The translations under genes were made by a program, and so were the position numbers. From contig OX638370.1 in the NCBI GenBank assembly GCA_951812925.1, positions 27,829,964 to 27,893,963 on the forward strand: 64,000 nucleotides of DNA, written 5' to 3'. Source of the stretch: Calliopum simillimum. Lineage: Eukaryota > Arthropoda > Insecta > Diptera > Lauxaniidae. The notes under the pieces are model-generated. The model was not told the DNA's origin. It was given only the letters and a program-made list of their open reading frames with translations, and made no database searches. Below are positions 28,991 to 41,647 of the stretch, piece by piece (the stretch's first letter is position 1; every line of letters starts with the position of its first letter).

Positions 28991-31769
28991 TAAAAAATCA
29001 TAGTTAATGCAATGTAATTTCAAAAACATCAGAACTAATAACTAATGCAATATGAGAACGAAATAAATACAAAGTAACTTTAAAAATTATGGGGGCGAAA
29101 CACAATATAATGAAATTTAAGACGTAAATATAAAATTAAAGGTGTGGAGGAAGTTAGTTAGAAAATGCATAAATATTAAAAAAACGCAAAAAAGTTGTGC
29201 ACTTATTTAGTAATTTATATAAAACTAAAACAAAAATACACATTGAGAAACCAGTGATGCGTCAGTAAGTCAATGCTGACTAACTGTCAGTAAGAAGTGG
29301 GTGGCAGCGGTGTATAATAACAGGCCATAAAAGGAAGACTTGTTAAGTAGAAACAAAAAAAAAGTACAAAAATTAAAAATAATTTAATTTCTTTTTTAGT
29401 ATAAAAATAACGTAAAAAGGTGGGGTTGTTAATTAAATAAAAAAAGCGTGCCTTGACTTTCCTTTTGAATGAATTTATTACCGGATTACGTTTTAAATGA
29501 GATATATAATGCGCTCTAGATTAAATTAGATTATTTTTAATAAACTTTTAATAAATTTTTAATAATAAAGGGTTAAGGGTCGAACAATTTTTCAAAACAA
29601 TGAAAAAATTATTGAATTAAAGGCTCAATATATAAAATGCTAACTAGTTAGCCAGAGATTTAATGTATAGAAGTTTTAGATCTTGAGGCATTTTCGTAGA
29701 ATTAATCAATGAGCCTCTTTTGGTTAGAAGTATGTACTTGCTGGTCAAAAGAGGCTACAATATTTCAACGAATACAATTCAGACGCTGGAGTATCCGGGG
29801 CAATAATTTTCTTACAGAACTATCAATTACAACTCGGGTTCGAGTTTCTAAGTTGAAACGTGTTTGAAATTTCAAAATACAAATCAAAAACTATAAATAT
29901 AGGATCTTATGATGATAAAAATACTCTCGAGAATGTAGAGAATGTATCCCTTTAAGAAAAAAAAAAGACAATCAATTCACAAAATTCACTTTATTATGGG
30001 TAGTCGGTCCCAAACGTTTCATTAAGTAACAATGCCAAAAATGCCTACTTTATTAGACAGCTGGTAAATTCCATTTTCAGACAACATATTTCTAATACAA
30101 ACCAAATATATTAACATATTTTTTTCACCCTGAAAAATATTTTTAAGTAAACAACAACAAAGAAACAATTTTAACCCCTAATTAAATTTGAAAAAAAAGT
30201 AAACATATTTTGGGTACAGCTGTTGAATTAATATGTATGCTTCTTGATGTCAATTCACCCCTTTTCGGAAAGAAACTTTAGCTGGTTGGTGGTGGTGGTT
30301 GGAAATTGACATCTTTTGTTGATTCTTTTTTGTCAATTTCGGCAGTGAACCGAAAATTTGTAAGCATTGTTTTATTTTAGTTTTTATACAGGGTTCTTTG
30401 ATTCAATTTCCTTCTACAGTCTGTCATCAAACTGTCTATGCTGTGCTGATTATACTTTAGACAAGCCTTGACAGTCTATGCATCGAATAAATAGTTTACT
30501 TTTCAAAAGAATTGGGGTATTCCTTAAAACATGTATAAACCTCGAAAAACTTTTAAACTCGTAAAACTGTAAAAATTCGTATTGATTTTGACAACTATTA
30601 CGAGTTTACGAGGAATTTACACGTTTTAATTAGTACCCTCAATTTTGTTCAAATTTTTTATATATGATTAGTAGAAAAATATGTATCAGGACTGCTTATA
30701 AAAGTTATCATCTTGAAAGCTTTATAACATCTGTAAAAACCATCGTATCGACAAAAGTCATTTGCACATTCTTTAGAAAATCAAAATGAAACAATGAGCT
30801 CATATGCATTTGAGTTAATGATATAAAACAATTACAAACAAAAAGATTTCCGAAATCATAAAAAGTTCCATAGTTTCCTAAATAAAACTCAGAGTTAAAA
30901 AAAAAAGAAACAAAAGATAAAGACATAGACTGATTCATTGAATTTAAAACAATTCGCTTTTTTAAAAGATAAGCAGAAACATAAAAATCTAAACACCAAA
31001 ATAAAGAAAACAAAATGACACATAATAAATTTTATTCTTTATTTAACATTGGATTGGATATATCTGGAATTTTTCAGAACTTCCAAGTTATTCGAAATCT
31101 AAATAAGAACATTTATTTTAAACGAGCAAGCAAATACATACTATGTATGCATATTCCATTTTAAAGAGAAGTGAAAAGAAATTTGACGCATAAAGGCAAT
31201 TAGAGAACTGTCCGAGCTAAAAAAACTGTCTTTATACCAAACGATTGGGTTTGATTCATTACTTTTCAACAACCATGTTTTTACATTTCAAAACTATTTC
31301 GTACATAATAAAACTGTCTCCCAGATTACAATCGGCTTCATTGAAAAGCGAGTAGGAAATAAATGGCCGACTTGACTTTTCTTTTAATTTTCTAAATTAA
31401 TCCTTACGCCTTCCGATTCCCAAGATAAAGACATAACAAATGAATTTCACCTCTTAACTGACGATATTATATGTATATGAAAGATTTGGAATGATTTTAC
31501 CCATCAAACAAACTTAAGTTCAAATATTGTTTGATCACAAGAGGAAACAAAAAACTTTCTTCGTACAAAAGTCTCAATTTCCAAACGGAAATTTTTTGAT
31601 CTTTCCCATCTTCGTTTAATTTTTTTGAGATGAGTTGTGAAGGGAAACAACATTTTAAAATATCTGTGGACTTTTGACAAAACAATCTAACTCGAGATAA
31701 GACAATTTTCCAAGATTAAAGTCCGATTACACTCGTCATTTCTCCATGATTTTTAGTTCCAGCGATATA
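28991..31769. other. Unassigned AT-rich stretch
   Basis: No domain, transposon end or RNA gene recognised on either strand. Short open frames (e.g. 30708-31013 minus) show no recognisable family. Confidence 0.4.
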
Positions 31770-32250
31770 AGGATGTCCCATAATTCACGCAAGATTTGAA
31801 TTTGCTGCCATTTGTGCGGCAAATGTTGCCAATGAACTGACAGTTTAGGGTTAGTAAATATGCATTTGTAGCCACATTATGTAAGTCATGGAAAATTTCG
31901 ACAAAAGAGTGCAATATAAAGGATGTCCCATAGTGTTGCCAGAATAAAAAAATTGGCAGCTGACAGTTAAGCGTTAGTAAAAAAGCATTGAAGTCACATT
32001 ATGTAAAATGGTCATTGAAAATTTCGACAAAGAATACGATATAAAGGACGTCCCATAATTCACGAAAGATTTGAAATTGCAACCATTTATGCGGTAAAGT
32101 GTTGCCACCCAAAAAAGACAACAGTTCGACCGCTGACAGTTTAGGGTTGTTAAAATTGAATTCAAAGCTGCAAAAACAAAATTCAGCTACGTTACGAGAA
32201 ACAGTTTTTAAGATCTCCTGAAAAGTTGCCAATTTCGAGTTAGTTTGCTT
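31770..32250 (+). repeat. Dispersed repeat family B, three tandem partial copies
   Basis: 'ggatgtcccataattcacgc' at 31772, 'ggatgtcccatagtgttgcc' at 31921 and 'ggacgtcccataattcacga' at 32046 start three successive units. All share 'gctgacagtttagggttagt'-like and 'gaaaatttcgacaaa' parts. The middle unit is shortened inside. Confidence 0.75.
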
Positions 32251-33069
32251 TGTCAAAATGCCATAGATAATAAACATTAATATATCTACAAAATGAAAGG
32301 AAAGTGTACGTAAAGAGTTCGGAGAAAAACATGTTGGAAATTGAGACCAAGTGTACTTTATCCGTAAAATACCTACACATATGAAGTGAAATTCAAAACA
32401 AAATGATTTTCACAAATTTAAATTATCTTTAATTTGTTTTTGAGACTGTTTTTTGAGAATATTCAATTCAAACTTTTCAGTCAAATTCGCAATGACCAAC
32501 AACTGACGTTACTAATATTAACTTGGCAATTCAATATGTTTCTCGTCCATTTTACGAAAGTTTTTGAGAAATCGAGAGAAATCTTGCCATATTCTAGAAA
32601 GTCCACAAAAATCACCCAATTTTTTTCTTCTAAAAATTCTGGAGCTGAAATTAAGCTATTTAAAAGTGAAAAAGTGAAATTTTAGCACTCCTCTTATAGT
32701 ATTAAAAATGCTCTCTCAAATCTGGTTTCGAAAATTTCGTCATCTAAAGATAGTATGTACATATTATAAATAGTGAAGCCTTGAACTCGATGCTTTTTAC
32801 GAGAAATATGTTAATTCTTGTTTCGAAAAGTAGGACCTTTTGCCCTGTTGTTTACGAAAACTACGGTGTTTCATTACATATAATGAAAAATAAACTTTTT
32901 AGGTTTTATGTCGAAAAGTACGAAAACTAGAAGATTTCGATGGCTCATACTTGATTAATTATTCTACTTTTCGTTCAGTCATATAAAAAATACCATTTTT
33001 CGTCAGAAAAATCGAGAAGCATTATACTTACTATTCGTATTTGGCATTGAACTGACCTCTGAACTGATT

Positions 33070-33360
33070 TGACGATAGATTTCGTTACATTTCGCAAGCT
33101 ATTTTAATGAAATTTTGTAGAAAGGTGCCCAAAATGAATATGTACCATACAATGGTTGAAAAGTGGGCGTAATCAAGTGACACGCCCACTTTTCGACGAT
33201 TGAACGAATAGGAACTTTATGGCGTTTTGCCTCGCAAGCTATTTTAATTAAATTCGGTGAGGTGAAGAAGATGAATACCTACCATACAATGATCAAAAAG
33301 CGGGCGTACTCAAATATAGGACACGCCCACTTTTTTATATAAAAGTATCACTTCTTGCTG
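33070..33360. repeat. GCCACGCCCAC-type repeat, two tandem units
   Basis: 'tcgcaagctattttaatgaa' at about 33094 and 'tcgcaagctattttaattaa' at about 33232 mark units of about 138 bp, each followed by 'taccatacaatg' and 'gacacgcccactttt'. Related to 41500-41590. Confidence 0.65.
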
Positions 33361-33458
33361 AAGTAAACTTAAGCCAATTTCCCTCATTTACTTTAGAGCA
33401 ATTTTTCTACTTTAGAAACCAATGCCAGCGACCTATAAAACATCAAAAGCAATAAAGT

Positions 33459-33466
33459 ATCGATAC
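33459..33466. promoter_or_regulatory. DRE-like TATCGATA site
   Basis: TATCGATA is the consensus for DREF, a promoter factor of fly housekeeping genes; CATCGATATA follows at once. A GAGA-rich, gene-poor stretch with GAGAGAGAGG at 34039 and GAGAGAGAGA at 34328 lies downstream. No transcript can be assigned. Confidence 0.25.
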
Positions 33467-33599
33467 ATCGATATATGTACTAAATTGTAGGTACCTATGT
33501 ATCAACTCAAGGTCCAAAGTAGGTACTGCAACTGTTGATTGATTACTTTCTTTCTGTTCTAATCCGATAAGAAAATTAATTATCGGTGAAAGAAACCAA

Positions 33600-34480
33600 A
33601 GCAGATGAAAGCCTACCAACACACAAATTTTGCCAAAGAGAAAAATCGCCTCATGCCACTGTTGCTTGAGATTTCCGTTTTTCTTTTTGTCGGCGTGTCC
33701 CTTTTCAAATTTTGTCTATTCCTCTTTTCTTGTTGTTATTTGCTGTTTCACTGATTTTGCTTTGCTTATCGTCTTTTACAAATATTTCTGACAACAAATG
33801 AATAAAACAAAATGTGCAAAAAAAAAAAGAATAAAAAAATTCGGGGAAACTTTACCGAAAGGAGACGAGAGCGAAAATGCAATGCAAAAGCAAAATACGA
33901 ATAACCGCAATGCGGCAAAAATCAACGGTACGAAACGGTTAGAAGCTGCAAAGCACGAAAAAAGAACGAAAGTAGAGCGTGCAAAAAAATAAAATCATAG
34001 CGCCAAAAAAAAGAACGTGCGCGATAAACAAGCACAAGAGAGAGAGGACAAGAGCAGGTAGACAACAAAAAAATCGAATTCTTTTCACACAGGTATGTCA
34101 GCAATTAAAATGTTAAAAGAAAATGAAAAGAAACGAGGCGGGCGAGAGAAACTTGAGAAATGTGTGTGAAACGGTAAAGAATTTTTAGCACAAAGGAAAA
34201 TGAAATTAAAAAAGAGCGCGCAATAAAGTGAAAGAGCGCGAAATACCACTCTGCTGAAACGGTTCTCGCAAACGCTGGGGAAATTTATAGGAGAAATACA
34301 GAAGTTTGCTGCTGAGGAGCGAAGGAGAGAGAGAACACACAAAGATGACAGCAAACATGATAATTTTTTGACAACGGCGACAAAGACGTTTTTAACCTCA
34401 ATTGTCATTTGGCAAATAAGAGCAAAAACATGACAAAATAAAAGGAAATACAACAAATTTCGGTCTTAAAAAACGACCAA
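33600..34480. other. Purine-rich stretch with GAGA motifs, possible leader or regulatory DNA
   Basis: Plus strand rich in A/G with AGAGCGCG (34213, 34234) and GAGAGAG clusters. Lys/Arg-rich open frames follow from composition. It could be a promoter or 5' UTR, but no start or splice signals are convincing. Confidence 0.25.
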
Positions 34481-35479
34481 TTTGATTTATTTACACAAAA
34501 AATGTGTTATTTGAAATGCGATAAAAAAAACGTAATTCGGTAAAAAAATTGTGTCAAAAATCTAACAACTATGTACCTTTATAAATGCAACAATATTCAC
34601 AATAGCGTTTAAAATTTTTTTTTGTAACAAATCACTGGAAGGCTATTGAATTTTTGTATATAATCTATATTAAATAACAGATTTGCAAATATTTTATTAA
34701 TTATGATTAACCGGATCAAATACATCATTTGTGGCTCGATTTACTTCAAGAACGGCACCACTCAAAAAACGGGATTTTTGAGTTAATGATGCAGAATTAT
34801 TCGTTATATCATGCTTCATATCGTGAGAAAATTTCATAAAAATTTCTTTTACAGTACCGTCGTTTGAGCACGAATTAACTTTTTCAATTGAAAACTTACT
34901 AAACGTATTTTCTGCAAAATAAGTTTTTTGACTTATGCCGTTCTTGAAGTAAATGAGCGATATGCATTTTAACATAAAGCGACCAAAAATTTAATAAAAT
35001 TGTTCAGTAAATTGCTTCAAAATTTTTAGGGAGCGAGCCCAGTTGTCCGTTTTTTTTTTTTTAAGAGGTAAAAAGGCTTTTGTCCAAAACGAAGCGAAGA
35101 TACCGTAAAATTTTTTTTTTTTTTGATTTATTTTGGGTCGTTTTATGTGAAAATTTCGTCAAATCCAACTTTTCCTGAAATTTCTCTAGTATTATATTGT
35201 TTAAGCCTCGTATCTGGAAAACGAAGTGATGTGTCGAATATTTTTGTTCAATATTTTCGATATATTTTGGGTCGATTTATAAAAAAAGATCGTCAAATCG
35301 GATATTTTTATCTCGGAAAGGAAGGTTTCGATTAAAAACAAGCCACCAAACAAAAATGGACAGAAATACGGCCGATGAAATTAACGAAAATTGTGAGGCA
35401 GGCTTAAAGATCTTTAAAATAACATTGTATTGCAATTTCAAACAAGAATATATGAAAAATTTAACTTCTGGATATTTTT

Positions 35480-35660
35480 TAACGCAAGGTTTGAATTTGC
35501 CTCCATTTTTCGGGTAAAATGATGCCAAAGAAAGAAGAAAATAGTTTGACAGCTGACAGTTTAGGGTTAGAAAAAATGCATCAACGAAATTCAGCAATAT
35601 TTAAAGCATTTTTATAGCATTCATGAAAAGTTGCCAATTTCGAGTTAGGTTGTATTATCA
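35480..35660 (+). repeat. Dispersed repeat family B, copy
   Basis: 'acgcaaggtttgaatttgcc', 'gtttgacagctgacagttta' and 'gaaaagttgccaatttcgag' match the third unit at 32046-32250. Confidence 0.6.
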
Positions 35661-36359
35661 AAATGTGCATATTGCAATAGATTTTCTGGAATACAAATTG
35701 GGATTTGCTTGGTATCGCGAGATTTTTGCAGAACAAGTTTTAGTTTATTAAATAAAAAATGTATGTTTATTTTTTTTTTTGGTTTCAACAATGATATGTA
35801 CTGCTGCTGAAAATATAAATAAGCTTACGACATCTCCTCTTTAAATTTAAAACATACTTTCTACATTAACAATTTCCGATATGGCTAAATTTTAAGCAAA
35901 TCTCCCAGAAAAATTAGTAACTGTTTAGGAAATAACGGATAAAATAGAATTTTTCGCCTTTTGCAGTTTCTTAAGGATATTTTCTTAACGGTTACTTTTC
36001 ATTAATGCATATCAATATTATTTGTAGAACATGTAATTCTCCACAAAAGAGATTATAGTACAGTAGACCCCGCTTACTTGCCCCCCCTTAAAATTGACTT
36101 CCCTGAATAATTGAACTAAAAAAAACCTAGTGAAACTGTTCTCATTGAAAAATGCACCCAAATCTACTGTTAATAGATTCCCCGGTTAATTAATTGGAAG
36201 CAAATGGTTTCCAATTGAAAAATACCTCTTTTAAAAAATCAACAATATTAAAATTAACAAAAATTTTACTGATGAAAAAATCTGAACAGTTTTCATTACA
36301 GCTCAGTAAAGATTTTAGTTCTACTCCGAACTGGCTATGGTAAAGGCAAAACCGTAAAG

Positions 36360-36545
36360 GTGTCGTCTTCCGTAAAGTCCATGGAGAAAAATCCTCAGAA
36401 AACGCAAAAGTTGCAAAATGATTTCAATAACTTAGTTCTTCAGGGATTATTAAAGGGTTTTGATCAAGCTGATATTTATAACGCCGACGAAAATGGATTG
36501 TGCTTTACATACTCTGTCCTGAAGAGGTCATATAGTTTTAAATAG
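36360..36545 (+). pseudogene. pogo/Tigger-like transposase fragment
   Basis: A 61-codon remnant contains FDQADIYNADENGLCF. This matches the 'IYNADExGL' signature around the first catalytic Asp of the DDE domain in pogo/Tigger/jerky transposases. The CENP-B-type DNA-binding domain and the rest of the catalytic core are gone. Confidence 0.7.
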
Positions 36546-37009
36546 TCAAAATCACGTTTGTTGCTTTTTTTATTTCTAATGCCACTGGAAATTATAAAAA
36601 ATTTTACCCTAAATAACCTTTTATACGCACACAATTACAAAAATGTCCCAACATTTTTCTATAGAAGTAACCTTTAGCGAGATATTTGCAAAAAAAAAAA
36701 AAAAAAATGATTTTCGTAACCTTTTCAGGCCGGTCATGTGCTTAGGCATCCGATTCAGCACGGCAGACTGTTAGACTCGTAGTAAACATATCCTAAGCTA
36801 CCGATTCCCATATACATTTCCATTACACCTAGTATTTCCAAACTTTATGTACTTTATGTACTTAATGTACTTTATAATGTACATACATATTTTTGTATTC
36901 GTTATCTCCTTATGGAGCTTATGACTTAATGAAATTCTTAATGCTTTGAACACATAAAAAAACCATTAAATTAAAACTAAAATCACCGAATGGTTATTTT
37001 TCTATGCTT

Positions 37010-37207
37010 AATTGAGGAGTGGACATACCAAAGGGCCTAAGTACCATTTCGAGGCAAAAGTTGTGTCATACTATGAATCGGATGACATTTTGTTTGAAGT
37101 GATAATTGTTTTTACAAAAAATTTACTCGATGATACCGGTCAAAAAACTGACATAACTTTTACCTCGAAATGGTACTTAGGCCCTTTGGCACGGTCAATC
37201 CTCAATT
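37010..37207. mobile_element. MITE nested in the Tigger-like element, 198 bp
   Basis: Arms of about 55 nt share CCAAAGGGCCTAAGTACCAT and the following CTCGAA-type segment in inverted orientation, ending AATTGAGG / CCTCAATT. The loop is about 85 nt. The short open frame across it is a by-product. Confidence 0.75.
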
Positions 37208-37585
37208 GACTCACTGGATTAATTATCCGGGATACTTTTAATTGATCAGTCGGATCAATTAAGCAAGTTAATCGGGGTCTACTGTATATACATATTTTTT
37301 ATCGTTCGACTCGCCGTTTTCATTAAAAAGCCTCCTAAATGAAAAGTAACTGAAATCACTCGGATTTCGGAACAGGCCTGAATATATCCAAAAACTTTCA
37401 AATAGATTTTTCTCAAAACTAGAAAGCTTGAACTACCCTGTTGTTAGTATTTTAGTAACGAATGGAAAGCGGTTTTTTAAAAAGCTACACCTTTCGATAG
37501 CTATGTAAGTATATCTCCGAAACTTTTATGCAAACAACACTATTTGAATGGGTTTTTTGATAGTGATATAAAGCCGCAAAAGTGA

Positions 37586-37660
37586 TGTCATAATGGGGGT
37601 TATCGAATGTACGGCAGTTTGAGAAAATTACCCGGGAATATTTATTCACGATAACCCCCA
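37586..37660. repeat. Short inverted repeat GGGGGTTATCG / CGATAACCCCC
   Basis: An 11-bp perfect inverted repeat about 50 nt apart; possibly the ends of a tiny MITE. Confidence 0.4.
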
Positions 37661-38314
37661 ATATGAATTGGCTGACATTTTGTTAGACATGAGTAAAATT
37701 TAACTGTTTTCAGAGTTTACGTGATGGTGTAGAATTGATGGCATTAAGTTGGAAAAATTAAATCGGCCAAATAACCGATGTTGTGGCACATAATGTGTAT
37801 GACATTATTTTTGGCCGTTTATGGACATAGCACAATTTCGAAAATACCCCTCATTCGCTAAAGTTCTGTTTGGCCCCAGAAACCCAACCATACTTTTTAA
37901 AAATAGTTAGGAGCTAAAGTAAACTTGTTTCAAATTTTAAGAATTTTTCCAAACAATTGTGAATGTGTCACAATCTAATCAGCGAAATTCTTCTCCCAAC
38001 TACACGAGTGAGGAACGCCGCACACACACACACTCGCATAACTCTGTGCCAAATTTTTTGTTGTTGCCGAGCGCAAACACGATCATAAATAAAAAATTAA
38101 CGAAAAAGGCAAATGAGCGAACGAGTGTGTGACACACACGCGGCCGCGGTAACGGAAAAAATTCAAAGGCCGTTTGTCGCAGCAGAGCCAGATAAGGCGG
38201 CGGCGCTGAGTCAGTATTTCAACAATAGAACTTTTTTCTTTTTGCAAACTTATTTTGTTACAACAAATTAAATCAAAAAGAATATGATAAATTTAAAATA
38301 AAAAAGAAATTTAC

Positions 38315-39265
38315 CATTTTAGCTTTTCTGTGTTGGTTTTGTTGTTGTTGTTGGTGGTGATAAGTTGTAAATGGAAATTAAAAATATAGCGTTGTTGTTC
38401 TTGTTGTAAATCCCAGCGGAAACGTACACACAAACACTAGACGACGACGCTGCAGCTACTGCGTGGAGAAGAAAGAAAACGGTTGGTTTTTTTTTTTGGT
38501 GTTGGGTCGAAAAAGAAAACTTATTCGCTCGATTGATTTTTTTCTCTCGCGAGATAAGGATTTTTTTTTTAATGCTTTTTTTTTTTTGTATGTTGATAAT
38601 TTCGCACCGTAAAAGAAAAACGTAACGAAATAGCAAACTTCAGAAATTCTTTTTTTTTTTCGATCAATAAATTTTTACTTTTTTTCAAAACTTTTTATTA
38701 ATGTTGCACTACAATCAGCAAAAACGATACAAAAAAAAAAATAGAAAACAAAAATTTCTTTCAGACGCTACAATGCGGTGCACAAAACGCAAAAAAAATT
38801 CCGCTGTGCCGCAAAAGCAGAAAAAAATTTTTGTTTAAATTTTGATGAAAAAAAAAAAAAAAAAAATTTGGCTGCCGCACAACAGAAAAAATTTTCAACA
38901 CGCACACGTTAATGTTTCGCGTTATTAGTCGTTTTTCTCTTTTTCGCTATTCAATAAAATTTTCTTTACTTTTTTGTTAAGAATTTTTTTGTCTTTTTTA
39001 TGTATAACAAATAATATATGTATAAAATTACAGCGCACAGAAAACAGTCAAATTTGCTTGGAAACAAAGTACAAAAAAAATCGTTAAACAAATAATCCGC
39101 AAGTGTTTCTTCTTTGAACTTGTGTTTTTTTTTTTTTTTTCAATAATTTTTTAACTTGCAATCTTTGCTTTTTTTTATAAAATACAGATATAAAAGAATA
39201 AATTTCAAACTCTACCGATTCTAAAATATTTTGAGTCCGATACGGTCTTCAACTGAATTGCAACT
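38315..39265 (-). promoter_or_regulatory. Candidate core promoter and leader exon of an unidentified minus-strand gene
   Basis: On the minus strand TTCAGTTG (fly initiator, +1 at 39265) is followed exactly at +28 to +32 by GGACT, which fits four of five positions of the downstream promoter element RGWYV. The stretch to 38.3 kb is rich in CAG/CGA-type leader sequence. At 38317-38315 an ATG abuts GTAAAT, a donor-like site, the same layout as Cam exon 1. A CACACA/CGGCCGCGG-containing GC-richer block lies at 37980-38220. No coding exon could be linked, so this is a hypothesis. Confidence 0.3.
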
Positions 39266-40234
39266 GAACTGTTGAAATTGCTCGCCGTTCAGCTTTGCCT
39301 TCTGCTGTTCGTTATTTTGTTTTACGTTTTGTGCGCTCATTCGTTCACCTTTTTGCGTGCTGCGGGTTTCGTTGAGTTGCAGATTTGTGTGAGCGGCGTA
39401 CAAAATTTCTCCGCTTTTTGTTGTGTGTGAACCGTTTCATTGTGATTTGATCTTTTTTTTTTCTTGTTCATTAATTGTCTTCTCTCTTCCATTTGATTTT
39501 TAATTCCAACTGCATTTTATAAATTTTATAACATATTTTTTAAGTTTTCTTTTCTCAAATATCAAGCAATTTTTACAATTTCTTTATCCGCTTATCTTCT
39601 ATTTTGATTTATTGCTTTCTCTCATTTTCTGCATTTCTGCAAAATTTAATGCACCATGCAGCGTGCAGTTTTTACGGTTAAATTTTTATCGTTTATCTCT
39701 GCAAACTTGCGCTCTCATTTAATTAAGGGGTGACCAGAGCGCGCTGCTACTTTTCGCTGTTGCTCTTTTGTTTCTTTTGTACCCTACACACAGCATAAAT
39801 TAAATATATTTCTGTCATGTGTATGTTATGCATGCTAAGGGGCGTGGCAGAAGTAGTTTACTCTAGAGGCTTTCATTTTAAAACCCTTTGGGCGCACTAG
39901 GGATAATATTTCGAAGTCTACACTTTTTTCAGCATATTTTCGACGCTTCAAATGCCATAGATCGATAAGTAGTCGTTATCATATAACCCAACAAACAATT
40001 TTATAACATTTTCAATTCTGAAGCTTGAAAAAAGTTAATTTTCAAAAGTTTGGAAAATGTTATTTTTTTAGAATTTTTACAATTGTTTTTTGCAAGGATA
40101 CAATCAACAATTAAAAAAATTTTTGTTTCCAAAAGTTTCAATAATCGTTTTCCAAACATTCGAAAAAATTTGTATTTCATGTTTTCAATGACTTATCGAG
40201 CTAAGTAAAACACAAGGCATTTGAATCACAACTG

Positions 40235-40298
40235 GCACATTAGGTCAGTTGATAAGATAGTCGACTCATAACGTGAAAGTCATAGGTTCGATTCTCAG
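40235..40298 (+). repeat. tRNA-like relic (A box and B box)
   Basis: 'ggtcagttgataaga' resembles a tRNA D-arm/A box, 'ctcataa' an anticodon loop (CAT) and 'ggttcgattctc' a B box, at tRNA-like spacing. The T stem and acceptor do not pair well, so it is a tRNA pseudogene or SINE head. A MITE begins right after it. Confidence 0.45.
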
Positions 40299-40300
40299 TA

Positions 40301-41173
40301 GGGGAGATGTGTGTACCTTGGTCCGAGTGTACCTCCGTCCGAGTGTCGATTGCCACTCAACAGTTGCACGTGTACGATAATGTTCTTTTATAGAATTTTC
40401 CACTCATACCGGTGACTCATATTAATAGACTTCAGACCGTCAAGCTGTATGCGTGTATAAAAAGTGTTTTTCGTGTGTAAAAATTTGTTTTTGGAGTAAA
40501 CTACGAAATGTTTTTTGAGAAACCCTTCTTGATATATTTTAGTTTTACATCAGGAAGGAAGTTTAGTTATTGTTTTAAGCTTTAAGTGTGTTTTAGATGT
40601 ATTTTCATTAATATATGTTATGGGTGTTGACAGTTTTTAAAACATGCTATCTGTGTGTACCTTGGACCTATGCTTATTGACCAGGAAGTCTTTTTCGACG
40701 GGCAACCAGGAAGCCATAATCGCCTCTCAATATATTATTATTATTATTATTAACGCGATTAATGTATTTTTTGCAACCATTTTTGTTTAATTAATTGTTT
40801 TTTACTAAATGCACTTTTTTGTGTTATAATTTTTGTTTATGGTTAATTTTTTTTTTTTTTTTATTGAAAAAAATGTTACTTTTGTTTACATAATAAATGG
40901 TTCTTTCATAATTTATTACCTAAATACAATGTATTCTCTTTTATTTTTAAAAGTCCAAGGTACACTTGCATGGTGTACCTTGGACCGTTTGAGATTGCAA
41001 CGGAAAAAGTAATATTTCTACTCAATGGTAACTTATAGAAATAACATTGTCACGTCATTTGATGCTGCAAGCATTGAAGAAATATAACTTAATCAGAAAA
41101 CTAAAGAAACGTTTTTGGAAAATCCAGCACTTTGAAAAAACTGAAAAGCGAACCAAGGTACACACATCTCCCC
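40301..41173. mobile_element. Non-autonomous Tc1/mariner-type element, 873 bp
   Basis: Ends GGGGAGATGTGTGTACCTTGG and its reverse complement are flanked by TA (40299-40300, 41174-41175). The inner part of the end, GTGTACCTTGGACC, recurs at about 40653 and 40974, with an inverted copy at about 40952. Such internal copies recall the multiple transposase-binding repeats of some Tc1-like elements. No open frame. Confidence 0.85.
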
Positions 41174-41647
41174 TAAACTTAAATTTTGTTTTTAATTAAA
41201 TATAAAAATGTTTGGAAAATGTTGTTTAATGAACTTAATAAACACTAACAAAATGTTGATTGAAAAGTTAAAAAAAACAATTTAAAAATATTGAATAAAA
41301 AAATTTGGAAAATATTGTATAAAAACATTTATAATGAGGTTGCTCCAAATGATTTTCACAAGCATGCTATGAAGGGTCCAGTTTAATAAATTCAAGAATT
41401 TCCAAACATTTAGCAAATTAATTTCTTAAAGAAATATTTGCTTCAATAAGCGTATAATAAGTTATTTTTCAAACGTTTTTGTTTGTTGGGAAGTTCTACG
41501 CCCACTTTTTATCGATTGAATGGTAAGACACTTTAACACGTTATACATAGCTCGCATTCTGTACAAGCTATTTTGATGAAATTCATAGCCTGTTTCCACC
41601 GGAGATTTATGAAGTGATTTAGCCGTAACTCACCTCAGTCATCATTT

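Larger units (their letters stand above)
36061..37284 (+). mobile_element. pogo/Tigger-like transposon fossil, 1.22 kb
   Basis: Ends CAGTAGACCCCGCTTACTTG and CAAGTTAATCGGGGTCTACTG share a perfect 12-bp terminal inverted repeat (CAGTAGACCCCG) and stay similar for about 20 bp. TA dinucleotides flank both sides (36059-36060, 37285-37286). CAG-starting ends with TA duplications fit the pogo/Tigger/jerky group. Only a scrap of transposase remains, and another MITE sits inside. Confidence 0.8.

Noticed and set aside
33798..33992. 64-codon Lys/Glu/Asn-rich plus-strand gene
   Set aside because: Composition-driven frame in purine-rich DNA with no domain or clear start context.
40235..40300. Functional Met-like tRNA
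   Set aside because: T and acceptor stems fail to pair; the 3' part is cut by a transposon insertion.
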